Source: Myrica gale
Lineage: Eukaryota; Streptophyta; Magnoliopsida; Fagales; Myricaceae
Direction: 5' to 3'
NCBI GenBank assembly: GCA_963930655.1
Contig: OZ005607.1
Location: 16,882,374-16,946,373, forward strand
DNA: 64,000 nucleotides
Every line of letters starts with the position of its first letter. Within the stretch, counting starts at the first letter, position 1. A model generated the notes under the pieces. It was not told where the DNA came from. It saw nothing but the letters and a program-made list of their open reading frames with translations, and did no database searches. The position numbers were made by a program, and so were the translations under genes. This document shows, one piece after another, positions 48,482 to 58,170 of the stretch.

Positions 48482-49252
48482 ATGCCACGTATTTGAAGAT
48501 TTTCCGGGAATGAGTCAGAGCCTTCAAATCGTTCCTTAATTCATGGGGAACTTTCCAACGACCATTCTCATCTACCACGATGACCGTTGAAGTCTATATG
48601 CTTTAAATACAAGATTCAAGGTGAAAGAAGAAACTCTAGCACACACAATTTTGTAATAACTTCTTGAGAGAGAAAAAGCTTTGAAGAAGAGAGAAGAATT
48701 GCACCTACCAAGCAGGCTTGCTATTTCCCTGGCACATCTCAGCCTTCTATTGTAATCTTTATCTTCTTTCTACCCTTTGTACTTCACACATGTATATCTG
48801 GATTTAAGAGTCATCTCGTGATTCTCACTTTGTACCCATTCATTTTAAACTTTGTAAGTGTTGGGTAAACACTAGGTCCTACTCTTGTGAGTAGAAGAAA
48901 ATCCTAGGTTTTGGGATTTGAGAATTGAGTTGAAGCGTAAGCTCGAAAAACGTTTTGTGAAGGTTCCTTAGCACCCAGGAAGCTAAGGTGTTCTTACTAT
49001 TTGAAAGATAGTGGAGAAAGCCCAAGGAAGTCAATAGCCTTGGGGGTGGATGTAGGCAAGTGTTTGGCCGAACCACCTAAAAATTACGGTGTCTTCTCTC
49101 CAACTCTTATCTCTTTATTTTTATTCTTATACACTTGTTCATTGCTCTTGTGATTTATTGTTTTTGTGCTTAAATCTAGTTTGAAAAGGTTTTAATTTTA
49201 TTAAAAACCCAATGCACCCCCTTCTTGGGTTGCTACATAGACTTTCAATTTA

Positions 49253-49877
49253 AATGTCAATAATTATGCTACTCTTGATCTGTGGCACTGTCGATTAGGC
49301 CATGTTTCAACAAATCGTATCAACATGTTGCATCATGCTTTTCCTTTCATTCACTCACATAAAGTTAATTGTAGCTCTTGTCATTATGTCAAACAAACAT
49401 CGTTTACCATTTCCTCTTAGTTCTGCTAGATCTGCTCATATTTTTGACCTCATACATTGTGATATATGTGGACTCGTTTCCACTAAATCTCTGAATGATT
49501 CTCAATATTTCTTGACAATTGTTGATGACCATTCAAAATGCAGTTGGGTGTATTTGATAAAACAAGAATCAGATACTAGATCTTTTCTTCTTGATTTTCT
49601 TCAATACACTGAAACACATTTCCAAACCAAAGTTAAGACTATTAGGTCTGACAATGGAGCATAATTCTCTATGCCTTCTCTTTATTCTTCTAAAGGCATA
49701 CTTCACAATACTAGTTGTATTGCAACTCCCTAGCAAAATGGAGTAGCTGAACGCAAGCATAGACATATAATTAATGTAGCTCAGGCATTAAGATTTCAGG
49801 CCAAACTTCCATTAAAGTTTTGGGGAGAATGCATTCTTACAGCCACATATATCCTCAACAGAATTCCCACACCACAA
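49253..49877 (+). pseudogene. Ty1/copia GAG-pre-integrase and integrase, right part of the split element
   Basis: It continues the copia of 34464-35608: LWHCRLGHVSTNRINML (zinc-finger-like pre-integrase), HYVKQ, then the integrase core with HCDICG, FLTIVDDHSK.SWVYLIKQ, IRSDNGA, and [26 protein letters not shown]. Two stops (after DNGA and in the TP.QNG stretch) and frameshifts inactivate it. The match ends at [11 protein letters not shown] near 49877, where unrelated repeat sequence begins; reverse transcriptase and the 3' LTR are lost. Confidence 0.85.
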
Positions 49878-50250
49878 CTGCTCCCCTCTTCAACTAGTTA
49901 GCCTCCTTCCTTGTCGTCTAGGCCGGGGGCGTAGTGGGCCTTGGCCTTATTTTCCCTGGACTTTCCCTATCCCATCCACCTTTTACCCATATTCAACACT
50001 TGTCAGAGATGGTCTCCTTTGGGAGGACTTAAGTCGACTGACCCTGACCCTTTCCTTTCCACTTTCTCAACCGTCAGTCAGTGGATAAACAGAGAATAAT
50101 CATAGTTATTTACGTAGGCTTCTTTACCGAATAAAACAATGATTGAAAGACCCTTTATGAGCATCCAATCACTTAAGGGAACTTGTCTCATTATTTTGGG
50201 CCTAGAATTATGGGCTTTTGTAGTAAGAAAATGTTCCTTCTCCATCGGTA
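49878..50250. repeat. Dispersed repeat, copy 1
   Basis: About 49901-50247 matches 56486-56766 block by block (ccttggccttatttt, cccatccaccttttaccca, cttgtcagagatggtctccttt, cttctttacc, attttgggcct.gaattatgggctttt). Copy 1 has about 90 bp extra near 50020-50110 and lacks about 24 bp near 50190. The repeat type is unknown; it is non-coding as read. Confidence 0.75.
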
Positions 50251-50661
50251 GCCCCTTATTCTACTGGCGATAAACTAGGCAATGAGAATATTATGACGTC
50301 GGCAATAGCACCAATTAGTTCCCTTAGCACATTAACCATTATTTAAACATCTTGTCCTTGTAAACTACCTATCGGGTCCTCCACCACGCCCTTGCCTAAG
50401 AGGATCTGGGCTTTCATTCTTTCGAGTCACCAAACCTCCATATTTTGCCGTTCTTCTTTCTATCAATCTAACCTTATGTCTTGCTTGGGAATCAGACAGA
50501 AAAGAAAGAGGACTCCTTTGATGCTTCTTTCTCTTTCGGTTCTTCCGCCTGGACTATTAAGAGACACTTTTTCCTGAGTGGTACAATGGAGGAATATTTC
50601 AAATTGGTAAGGTTGAGCTCCAACTGTAGGGAGATAGCTAAGTCAAGTCTGGTGCTTCAAA
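50251..50661 (+). other. Unrecognised, possibly coding, sequence interrupted by the Harbinger-like element
   Basis: A frame from about 50481 (GNQTEKKEDSFDASFSFGS, then MEEYFKLVRLSSNCREIAKSS) reaches the transposon at 50662 and appears to go on at 51848 (IKFEDLPLLEDHSPQ). The predicted protein is charged and was not recognised; it may be a fragment of a mobile-element or gene exon. No start site or function can be supported. Confidence 0.3.
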
Positions 50662-51844
50662 GGGCTTGTTTGGGAACGGGGTCCAGGTCCTGGTTTAAGG
50701 TCCTGATCCTGGTTCTGGTTTTAAAGTTAAACCCGTTTAACCATCGCCCACGAAAAGTAGAACCAAGCCACCATAGCCTGCCTGCCTATACTTTAATGCA
50801 CTGTAGTCGAGATCCAAGCTGGGTTTGCAGTGTCAGAATCTTGTCATCCAACCCATCTTTACTGTTTTTCGGCTCCCTCTCTCTCTCTCCCTGTTCTGTG
50901 TGCGCCGAAGCACCAAAACCCACTGTCTCTAAAAAATCAGAGCTTTCTCTAAGCTCTCTCTAATGGCAGCTCTGAGACCTTAAAACACTCACTCCCCTTA
51001 GCGTCAAAATGAAACCTTTCTGTGCTTCAAACTCCCATTTATGTCTTCTCTTCCTCTCCTTCACTTTCCTCTCCCTCCAACCCTCACCAGTTTCCTCCTC
51101 TTCCTCGCCCAGCAAAGACGCCCAGCAACTCCTTAACTTCAAAGACAGTCTCCCAAACCCGAGGCTCCTTGCCAACTGGCTGTCCAATCAAGACCCATGT
51201 AACTTTACTGGCATTTCCTGCAAGGACTCCCGGGTTTCCTCCATAGACCTCAGCTCCACCACTTTATGCACCAACTTCAGCTTCGTCTCAGCCTTTCTCC
51301 TTTCCCTTGACCACCTCGAAACCCTTTCTCTGAAAGATACCAATCTCACCGACGCCATTTCTTTCAACCCCGGATATAAATGTAGCGCGTTCTTAACCGC
51401 CCTGGATCTCTCGAAAACAGCCTCTCCGGCTCTTTCTCTGACAGTGTATGTGCACACGGGCTTAAATTTCATTAGCTCCAAACAGTGTACTCCTGCTGTC
51501 TGACTTAATTCCCTTACTTGACCTTCAGCGCGTGAGATCCACCTCGTGATATTTTCTTGACAGGCCGATTTTATTGGTCGGAAGTAGGTAGCGCGATACA
51601 TGTGAGCGTGGGCTTTGCTCCAAACGAGGCTACAGAGGGTATGACAGTACCCGGTCTGCTGTTGACGGGATGTTGTCAGCGCAGCACGTTACACAGCTCT
51701 TCGTAACTGTTGCCCAATAAGCTGCTCACACGTACGCGGGTATAAAGATGGTTGAACCAAGCCAAACACGCATTTAACTACATGGGTTTAAACCGTGAGT
51801 TGAACCCTAAAATCAGGACCTGGACCCCGTTCCCAAACAAGCCC
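50662..51844. mobile_element. PIF/Harbinger-like element carrying a captured host gene fragment
   Basis: Perfect 31-bp terminal inverted repeats (50662-50692 and 51814-51844) begin GGGCTTGTTTGGGAACGG, the usual look of PIF/Harbinger ends. The flanks are AAA on both sides (50659-50661, 51845-51847), a 3-bp duplication as in this superfamily although the usual target is TWA. No transposase is present. The interior holds the 5' untranslated region and N-terminal coding region of a BRI1-like gene, so this is a Pack-type element. The second half (51504-51800) is of unknown origin. Confidence 0.8.
51009..51503 (+). pseudogene. N-terminal fragment of a BRI1-like brassinosteroid receptor kinase gene
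   Basis: BRI1-type proteins are plasma-membrane LRR receptor kinases that bind brassinosteroid through an extracellular island domain. Here an ATG at 51009 gives a hydrophobic signal-peptide-like stretch (about residues 10-35). An LRRNT_2 cap follows (KDAQQLLNFKDSLPN, NWLSNQDPCNFTGISC), then the diagnostic SRVSSIDLSS and the first LRR (LETLSLKDTNLT). Near 51417 a one-base loss shifts the frame (an LSGSFSDSV reading continues in the next frame), and all similarity stops before 51500. Missing are the remaining LRRs, island, membrane span and kinase (over 1000 residues). CT-rich DNA before the ATG resembles a natural 5' leader. It could still produce a short secreted peptide or antisense RNA; that is speculation. 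Confidence 0.85.
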
Positions 51845-51847
51845 AAA

Positions 51848-54690
51848 GTATCAAGTTTGAGGATCTTCCCCTTCTTGAAGATCATAGCCCCCAATTAAGG
51901 ACTTCATCTCAACCGTACAAAGGTATAAGAAACCTAATCTTCTCTACCTCGACGGTGTGTAAATAGCATTCGGGCTCGAAACTGATTATCCAGCGGGAGA
52001 GAAGATGATCACGAGGGCCAGTAAACTCCAATGTCCTCGTGCTATCTACACCGAGTGCATCTTAAATCTGCTCAAGGATGAGATAGACTGCGAGGTGTTG
52101 GAGAAATTAGATGCTCTTAAACAATAGATGGACTACCATAAGATGCAGTGGGAGCTGACGGGGGCCATTAAAGTTTTTCGTGGAGCCTGGGGTGACTCTG
52201 CCCCTATTGAGGGAGGAAAGCCCCTAGTCTGTGTAAAGGGTTGCCTATCTCCTCCCTTATGTTCCTGGCCATATGGTTCCTCAACACTGCATTTTGCCCT
52301 AACATTTTCGACCTATGAAGTATTATTATTAGTATTCGATGCAGTCTCAGGATTTTGGATTTTGTTTATTGGTATGCTTCAATATTGAATTGTGCTTGGA
52401 AAGATTCCAAGCATCTGGTTGTTGCTTGCGAAGTAAGGTAATTGCATGGCTAAATGTTGAAGTTGTAGTTTATGATGTTGAATCACCATATTTGTTCTGG
52501 TGATGTTAGAGGCTCTTTGAGAAACTATGGATCCAGTTGTCCAATTATGCCATCAATGTAAAGAGTATGTTCTGATTAGATAAGAAAAACGGGGGTGGCA
52601 GTTGTGCCCAATTAGCGTTCATCCTATTAATTTGAACCATTCTTGCCATTCTGATACTTCTTGGGAAAGCTTGGTGATATTAGGTGTAGCTGTTGTCTAA
52701 GGGGAAAGAATGCTTACTACATCTCTCCTCCTGTTGTCGAAAAATTTAAAAGGTGAACAAAATTGCATATATCAGTACGGATTATGCCCTTTTGTCCTAG
52801 TCTGCAGTTGTAGTAGTTTGTGGTGAAGGATTAATTTTTTGCTTTCGATAAGTGTTGCTTTCATTGTTACTATATCGTAGCTGTTTTAAGATTAATTTGT
52901 TTATTTGTTGACCAGCAAGCTTGGTGTGTTCTTTTTGGCTATGCTACAAGCTTTGGAATTGATTCGTAACACTAACACACATGCTGGTCAACAAATAAAC
53001 AAATTATCCTGCGTTTGGGCGTGTGAATGAAAAACATATTTGATAATCTGGAGACATTCGTGGAACTATAGTAATGCAAACTACATTCTTTATGTTGGTT
53101 GGTTTGTTAGAGAAAGCAAATCCTTTTGATGAACATGTGAGAACCTTTAGGATTTAGAAACTAATATATCAGCTTATCTGGATTGTTGGTTACATGATAC
53201 TATAAGCACTGAGAGAAATAAAATTGTAGTTGAATCCATGCATCAAACATATTTGTTAACTTTCATGGCCATCTGTTTATTTCTTTTCTATAGTGTTTCA
53301 TGGTTTTAAATTTGCATTTATTTTGGGTTTGGATTCAGTACAGACCTTACAAGTCCAGACTCTTCCAGACCCATGGTCTGGATTGAATCTCACGAAATTG
53401 ACAACAGAGAGGCTGCCATGTCATTTAATGAGGTCTCTCTGTCTTCGGCTCGGCTTGGCTCTAGACAGTGCGCATGTTTTTTGTCCCCACATCTTTACCG
53501 GTCGGACCACTACAATTTAAGTCTGACCACACCTCATACCAGTATAGCTGCAGCTTCAAAATCCCCTTCACAATTCAAAACCTATTTCAAAATCTTTAAA
53601 TGTTTCAAAAAGTTTTTCACCTACCTTCTTCCCGAATTCCTACATTTCTTCCCGAATCCCTCAAATCCCTTGAAATCTCTCGGTCACTGTCCACTCTCCA
53701 CTCTCCAGGTTGGCTCTCTCCCTCAACTCACCGCTGCATCACTCACCTCGTTGAATCTATCTCTCTATCTCTGCCATTTAGGTTGGCAACTCATACACTT
53801 GCTATTAGTACTGATAAGTTAATTTATTTTTGTCACTCTGTCTTTGTCTCTCTCTTATGAAATCGTATTAGGTGCTTTAGGTTGAACTGCTAAAAAGTCT
53901 TTGATTTTTATATCTTTCTTTTCATTCTTCACTTTGCTTTCAACATTTTTAATTTATTTGCGACACCTATTCTCTTTCTTCTTTTTTTGGATTTTCTTTT
54001 TTTGTGGTGCGAGGTGGAAGAGGAGAACTAGTAGTTGGATTCAGTTCTACCATATGTTAAAAGTACTTATTATTTAACTCTCCGACGTCCCTCTCTTGGT
54101 CCTTGGGTTTTCTTTGTTTGACGAAATGGTCCAAGGACCCATTTGCCAAAGGGGTATAAACCAAAGAACCAAAATGTCAAATTCCCTAATTTTAATTGCC
54201 ATTAGAAACTAATACTAGCCCATCTTTTCTAGCTAATAATACTGTACTTAAACTAGCTGAATTACAAAATGGAAGTAAGTTAGGCACATAACTCTTACAA
54301 GTTGCATGTTATGAGAGTTGTGAGAATATGGTTTGTTTGAACATTTTGTTCATCTTTGGTTGGTCTTCCCTACTTAGATCAATGTTTGGCATACATGAGT
54401 TGTTCAGCTTTGTTATGAATGTGCCCGTGCATATGCATGTCCTTTGTTTTTACCCGTGCATATGCATGCCCTTTGGTATGCATGATTTATTTGTCTTTTT
54501 GCTTGCTTGTAGAACATCTGAAAACTGATAAATCTACAAAAATTTCTTATGAACATAGAAAAACAGGACCAATCCTCTAGTGGCACCAAGTCATTTAATG
54601 ACATGACATCAGCCGAAAAGAGTGCCTGCTCGCGGCGGGTGGGTGAGATAACCAGTTTACAGGACTATATTTTCCTATAGACAGCACTAA
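51848..54690. other. No recognised gene
   Basis: 51848-52130 may continue the coding-like sequence of 50481-50661 (for example a frame reading CPRAIYTECILNLLKDEIDCEVLEKLDALKQ at about 52030-52125). From 52130 on, the sequence is AT-rich and looks intronic or intergenic. It includes a large hairpin (52893-53006) and a pyrimidine-rich stretch at 53520-53860 with a palindrome CCAGACC-CAT-GGTCTGG near 53370. No conserved domain was recognised. Confidence 0.4.
52893..53006. repeat. Perfect 24-bp inverted repeat with 66-nt loop
   Basis: The arms 52893-52916 and 52983-53006 pair without mismatch (TAATTTGTTTATTTGTTGAC...). Beyond a small bulge, GTGTGTT and AACACAC near the loop base can pair as well, extending the stem. 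It may be a small foldback element or hairpin RNA gene; no target duplication is evident. Confidence 0.8.
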
Positions 54691-55088
54691 CTGATGAAAC
54701 CATTTTTAACCGGCCAATCACAGAAATTCACTGAACCAAGAGCCCGAATAGCTAGAGTTGAAGTCCAGCATTTGGGATGGGTTGACAAGTCCAAGTTCTT
54801 CTTTCTTCCTCTTGCAAGCAAAATAAACACACTAGAACTCAAAGTCCTCCCCGTAGAGGGATTTCTCCGATGCCATTGTCAGTCACCAACTGATGAAACC
54901 ATTTTTAACCGGCCAATCACAGAAATTCACTGAACCAAGAGCCCGAATAGCTACAGTTGAAGTCCAGCATTTGGGATGGGTTGACAAGTCCAAGTTCTTC
55001 TTTCTTCCTCTTGCAAGCAAAATAAACACACTAGAACTCAAAGTCCTCCCCGTAGAGGGATTTCTCCGATGCCATTGTCAGTCACCAT
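54691..55088. repeat. 199-bp tandem duplication
   Basis: Copies 54691-54889 and 54890-55088 differ at a single base by eye (AGCTAGAGTTG versus AGCTACAGTTG). No flanking transposon ends are seen. A frame crosses the unit (MKPFLTGQSQKFTEPRARIA) but has no recognisable similarity. The near-identity points to a very recent duplication or an assembly join. Confidence 0.95.
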
Positions 55089-55187
55089 CGTCTAATATCT
55101 CTTCTTTTCTGGTTTAGTTATCAGTGAGAGAGTATGAGAGAGAGAATTGTGCGTACCTCCCATGCACCCCTCTTCTTCTAGTTCTCC

Positions 55188-56310
55188 TGATGTGAACTCC
55201 GTCAAGAATAACGAGACCCAACAACAATAGGGAACCCAAGATCGTTCAGATCCGAATGGAAACCTCGACCCGTTGTCACTCAAAATAATATGGCTTTACC
55301 CTATGATATTCTCACCACTCTTGCTTTTTTCCACTCGAATATTCTCTTTTAGTCCTTTTGAAACTAAACAAACAACTCAAAATTTCCATTAACAATTCAC
55401 CAAGAACTTAATCAAGGAATTTCAAATTTGAAACAAGGAATATGGAAATTTTCAGATAAGAATTTAGAAGGAATATGACAATTCGGAATTTTGGAAGCAC
55501 AAAATAGTGACAATATTTCACGAGAAAAAAATATATACTTGCTTGGGGTGAGGTGACTGTAGGCCTAACTGGAACCTCAATAAAATGGAAACAAACCAAT
55601 TTTTTTTCGGATTTTTTTTTAGTCTCCTTTTTTTTCTAGTCATCAGATCTCGAAATAGCTTAGATATGTCAAACAAGAACACACTTTTAGACATGAACTA
55701 GAATAACCAAAGTCGGAATAAAATGGGTAAAGAAATTTCGGCTAAGGAAACCCGAACTAGAAACCAGCTTCGATACCAAATGATATGAACCCCGCCAAGA
55801 ATGACGAGACCCAACAACAATAGGGAACCCAAGATCGTTCTAGGACAGATCCGAATGGAAACCTTGACCCGTTGTTTATTAAAAACAAGAACCTCGGTAT
55901 AAGGAAGACGCCACAAACGGTGGTGGAATTCCGTTTGATAAGTAAGGTTGAACGTCACGGAAAATCCCGATAAATTTGAATAGTTCTTCAAATAACCAAA
56001 GAGAATCACAAGACCTCTCAAATAATATTAATCTCAAAGTTGTGTTCTTCTACATGCCCAAAGGCCCTTTAAATATACTTGGAACATCCCTCCAAGAATA
56101 GGAATCTAATTAAAATAGGAAACTACTTCAAATTTGAAAGAAATAAAATGCTCCTAAAAATCCGACTAAGGAAAAGGGATAAACTAGCATTTGATTTGAA
56201 TTCAAATTCAAATCAAATATTCCTACAAAATAGGATAAGGAAAAGGGATAAGCCAGCATTTGAAAGCTCAATCTGGACCGGATTCTTCTAGAACTTGGAT
56301 CAAGTTAACA
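55188..56310 (-). mobile_element. Small, probably non-autonomous LTR element
   Basis: About 90 bp at 55188-55275 and 55781-55880 are near copies (beginning TGATRTGAACYCC, with 'gacccaacaacaatagggaac'). On the minus strand the right copy ends ...TTCATATCA and is followed by TTTGGTATCGAAGCTGG (55780-55764), a primer-binding-like site. A fitting LTR start on the minus strand is TGTTAACTTGATCC at 56310, giving a 530-bp 5' LTR. The left (3') LTR would be truncated. No coding region or target duplication was found. Confidence 0.45.
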
Positions 56311-56485
56311 AGCCTTTGTTGTTCACGTGGATCTTGTTCATTGGCCCTCCACGAATTGGCTTGAGCCCATGCCTCTTGAATTAGCCCGTTGAGTACCTCT
56401 TGAACTTCTTGGCTCGTGCCCTTGTAACCGACCCAATGGGAACTTGAACTGGATCCTATGAAGATGTGTCTTGATTTCCATCATC

Positions 56486-56770
56486 TCCTCCTTCCTTGTT
56501 GTTTGGGTCGGGGCGTCGTGGACCTTGGCCTTATTTTTCCAGGCCTTTCTCCGGCCCATCCACCTTTTACCCAAAGTCCTCACTTGTCAGAGATGGTCTC
56601 CTTTACGTACGCTTCTTTACCTGATAAAGAAGTGAATGTCAGACCCTTTTATGGGCCTCCAATCACTGAAGGGCACGTACCATATCGAATGGGTAACCCT
56701 TGTCTCACTATTTTGGGCCTCGAATTATGGGCTTTTGTGATAAGGAAAAATTCATTCTCCATCAGGAATA
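56486..56770. repeat. Dispersed repeat, copy 2
   Basis: Counterpart of 49901-50247, in the same orientation. It lacks the 90-bp insert of copy 1 and has 24 bp more near 56680. The flanks differ, so this is not a local duplication. Confidence 0.75.
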
Positions 56771-56952
56771 AAATTGTCATTTAGCACAGCAAAAAATTAT
56801 TTTCCTGTCAAATTAATTGAAAATTTTAATAGAGGGTGCAAAGTGTCTGAAATCCATAATTGGTTGGTGCAATATGAAAAAAATAACAAATATGAATGTA
56901 AAGTGTCAAACTTTCATAATTAGAGAGTGCAAGTTGTATTTATATTTAGAGA

Positions 56953-58170
56953 AATTGGCAATATGGTCACTAAGTTTATACCACGCTGATGATTTAGTCA
57001 CTAGTTTGTTTTCTTACTTTATGGTCACTGAGTCCATACCCGTGTGACGATTCGTTCATTCCGTTCATGTTCGGTTAATCCACTTAGTAGAAAGTCATAC
57101 CACATCTCATTTTGCCCAGTCAGCGCCTACTAATTTTTTTAGCAGCCTTGTCAGCTCAAAGAATCAAAAAGCACCGTTTCACTTCTCTATACGATTTTGC
57201 CCGAAGAACAAAATGGCAGACCATATGTCAAATGGTCATTAAACGGGATGCTTTCAATGAACCCTACGGACCAAGTGGTCGATAAGCAGACAAATCCTAG
57301 AGAGACGAAGAGAGTCTGAGGTTATTCTTGTTGTATCTAGGCAACCCAAAATCGTTACCAGATTGCGGCTGAGGCGACATTCCAACAGAGACATAGGGGA
57401 CAGTAGAAGCAGAGGAAGAAGAAGAAGATTGTGAGGCCGAAAAACGTCTTGATGCAGCTGAAATAACATCATCAATTCAATCAAACACCATTTTTCCCAA
57501 CAAGTTCTACCTAAAGTGGTGTATTGGCGTTAACGGAAAACTTCTTTTGCCTCATAATTATGGTCGCGACCCATGAAGTAGCAGCACAAGTTCAACGGAG
57601 AATTCCTGATCAAATGAAAAACAAATTAAAAAAACAAATAAAAGAAATAATAAAGTTTGACAAAGTCCAGATCAGACTTAAACTCTTCACTCAGAGGAAA
57701 TGGTAAAGCCCAAAGCATTTCCTTGACTCGATCAAATTATACAGCCGATCGCCGGTGGAATTACTCACCTGACAAATTCACGGAGGCAGAGAAAATGAAG
57801 AGAAAGTAGGGAAGAAGTTAGGTGGGGTTTACCTTCTATTTCTCCATTCTCCTGTCTTTTTTCTCTCTTTTTCTTTTCCCTACTCAATCAGATTAACGGG
57901 TTGCCGTTTTGTTCTTTGGGCAAATTCGTATAGAGCAGTGAAACCATAGTTTTGATTATTTCAGGTGACATGCATAGCTGCTGAATCACATTAATAGACG
58001 TTGATTAAGCAAAACGATGTTGTGGAATGTTATTCTGTTTAAATGGATTTACGGAACATGGACGGAATGACACAATCGTCACACGGGTATGGACTCAATG
58101 ACCATAAAAAAATGAAAATTAATGACTAAATCGTCGGCGTAGTATAAATTTAGTGATCATATTGTCAATT
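56953..58170. mobile_element. Long-TIR DNA element (Mutator-like or foldback)
   Basis: The outer 270-290 bp on each side (about 56953-57225 and 57895-58170) are imperfect inverted copies of each other. Examples are 'ggcaatatggtcactaagtttatacc' against its complement near 58145, and 'gagtccatacccgtgtgacgat' against its complement near 58080. The middle 670 bp include a minus-strand Ser-rich stretch (about 57430-57300, SAASRRFSASQSSSSSSAS) that may be a captured exon. No transposase and no 9-bp duplication were seen. Confidence 0.7.

Larger units (their letters stand above)
35609..49247 (+). mobile_element. Copia-like (SIRE/Maximus-type?) solo LTR, itself split by a gypsy element
   Basis: It starts TGTTAGCACAAGGTTG and ends ATAGACTTTCA, with target duplication ATTTA at 35604-35608 and 49248-49252. 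Deleting it joins the copia GAG-pre-integrase frame without a shift, which strongly supports the boundaries. Without the gypsy insert the LTR is about 1.39 kb. A minisatellite of about 18 bp (GCCAGGGCATCCAA variants) spans the gypsy insertion point (35880-35936 and 48190-48250). Downstream of it lie palindrome pairs (48302-48481) and a possible TATA (48600). The family name rests on the typical start and size and is an inference. Confidence 0.85.

Noticed and set aside
51009-51503. Functional receptor or secreted LRR gene
   Set aside because: Only the first 5-10% of a BRI1-type protein is present, with a frameshift, and it lies within transposon ends.
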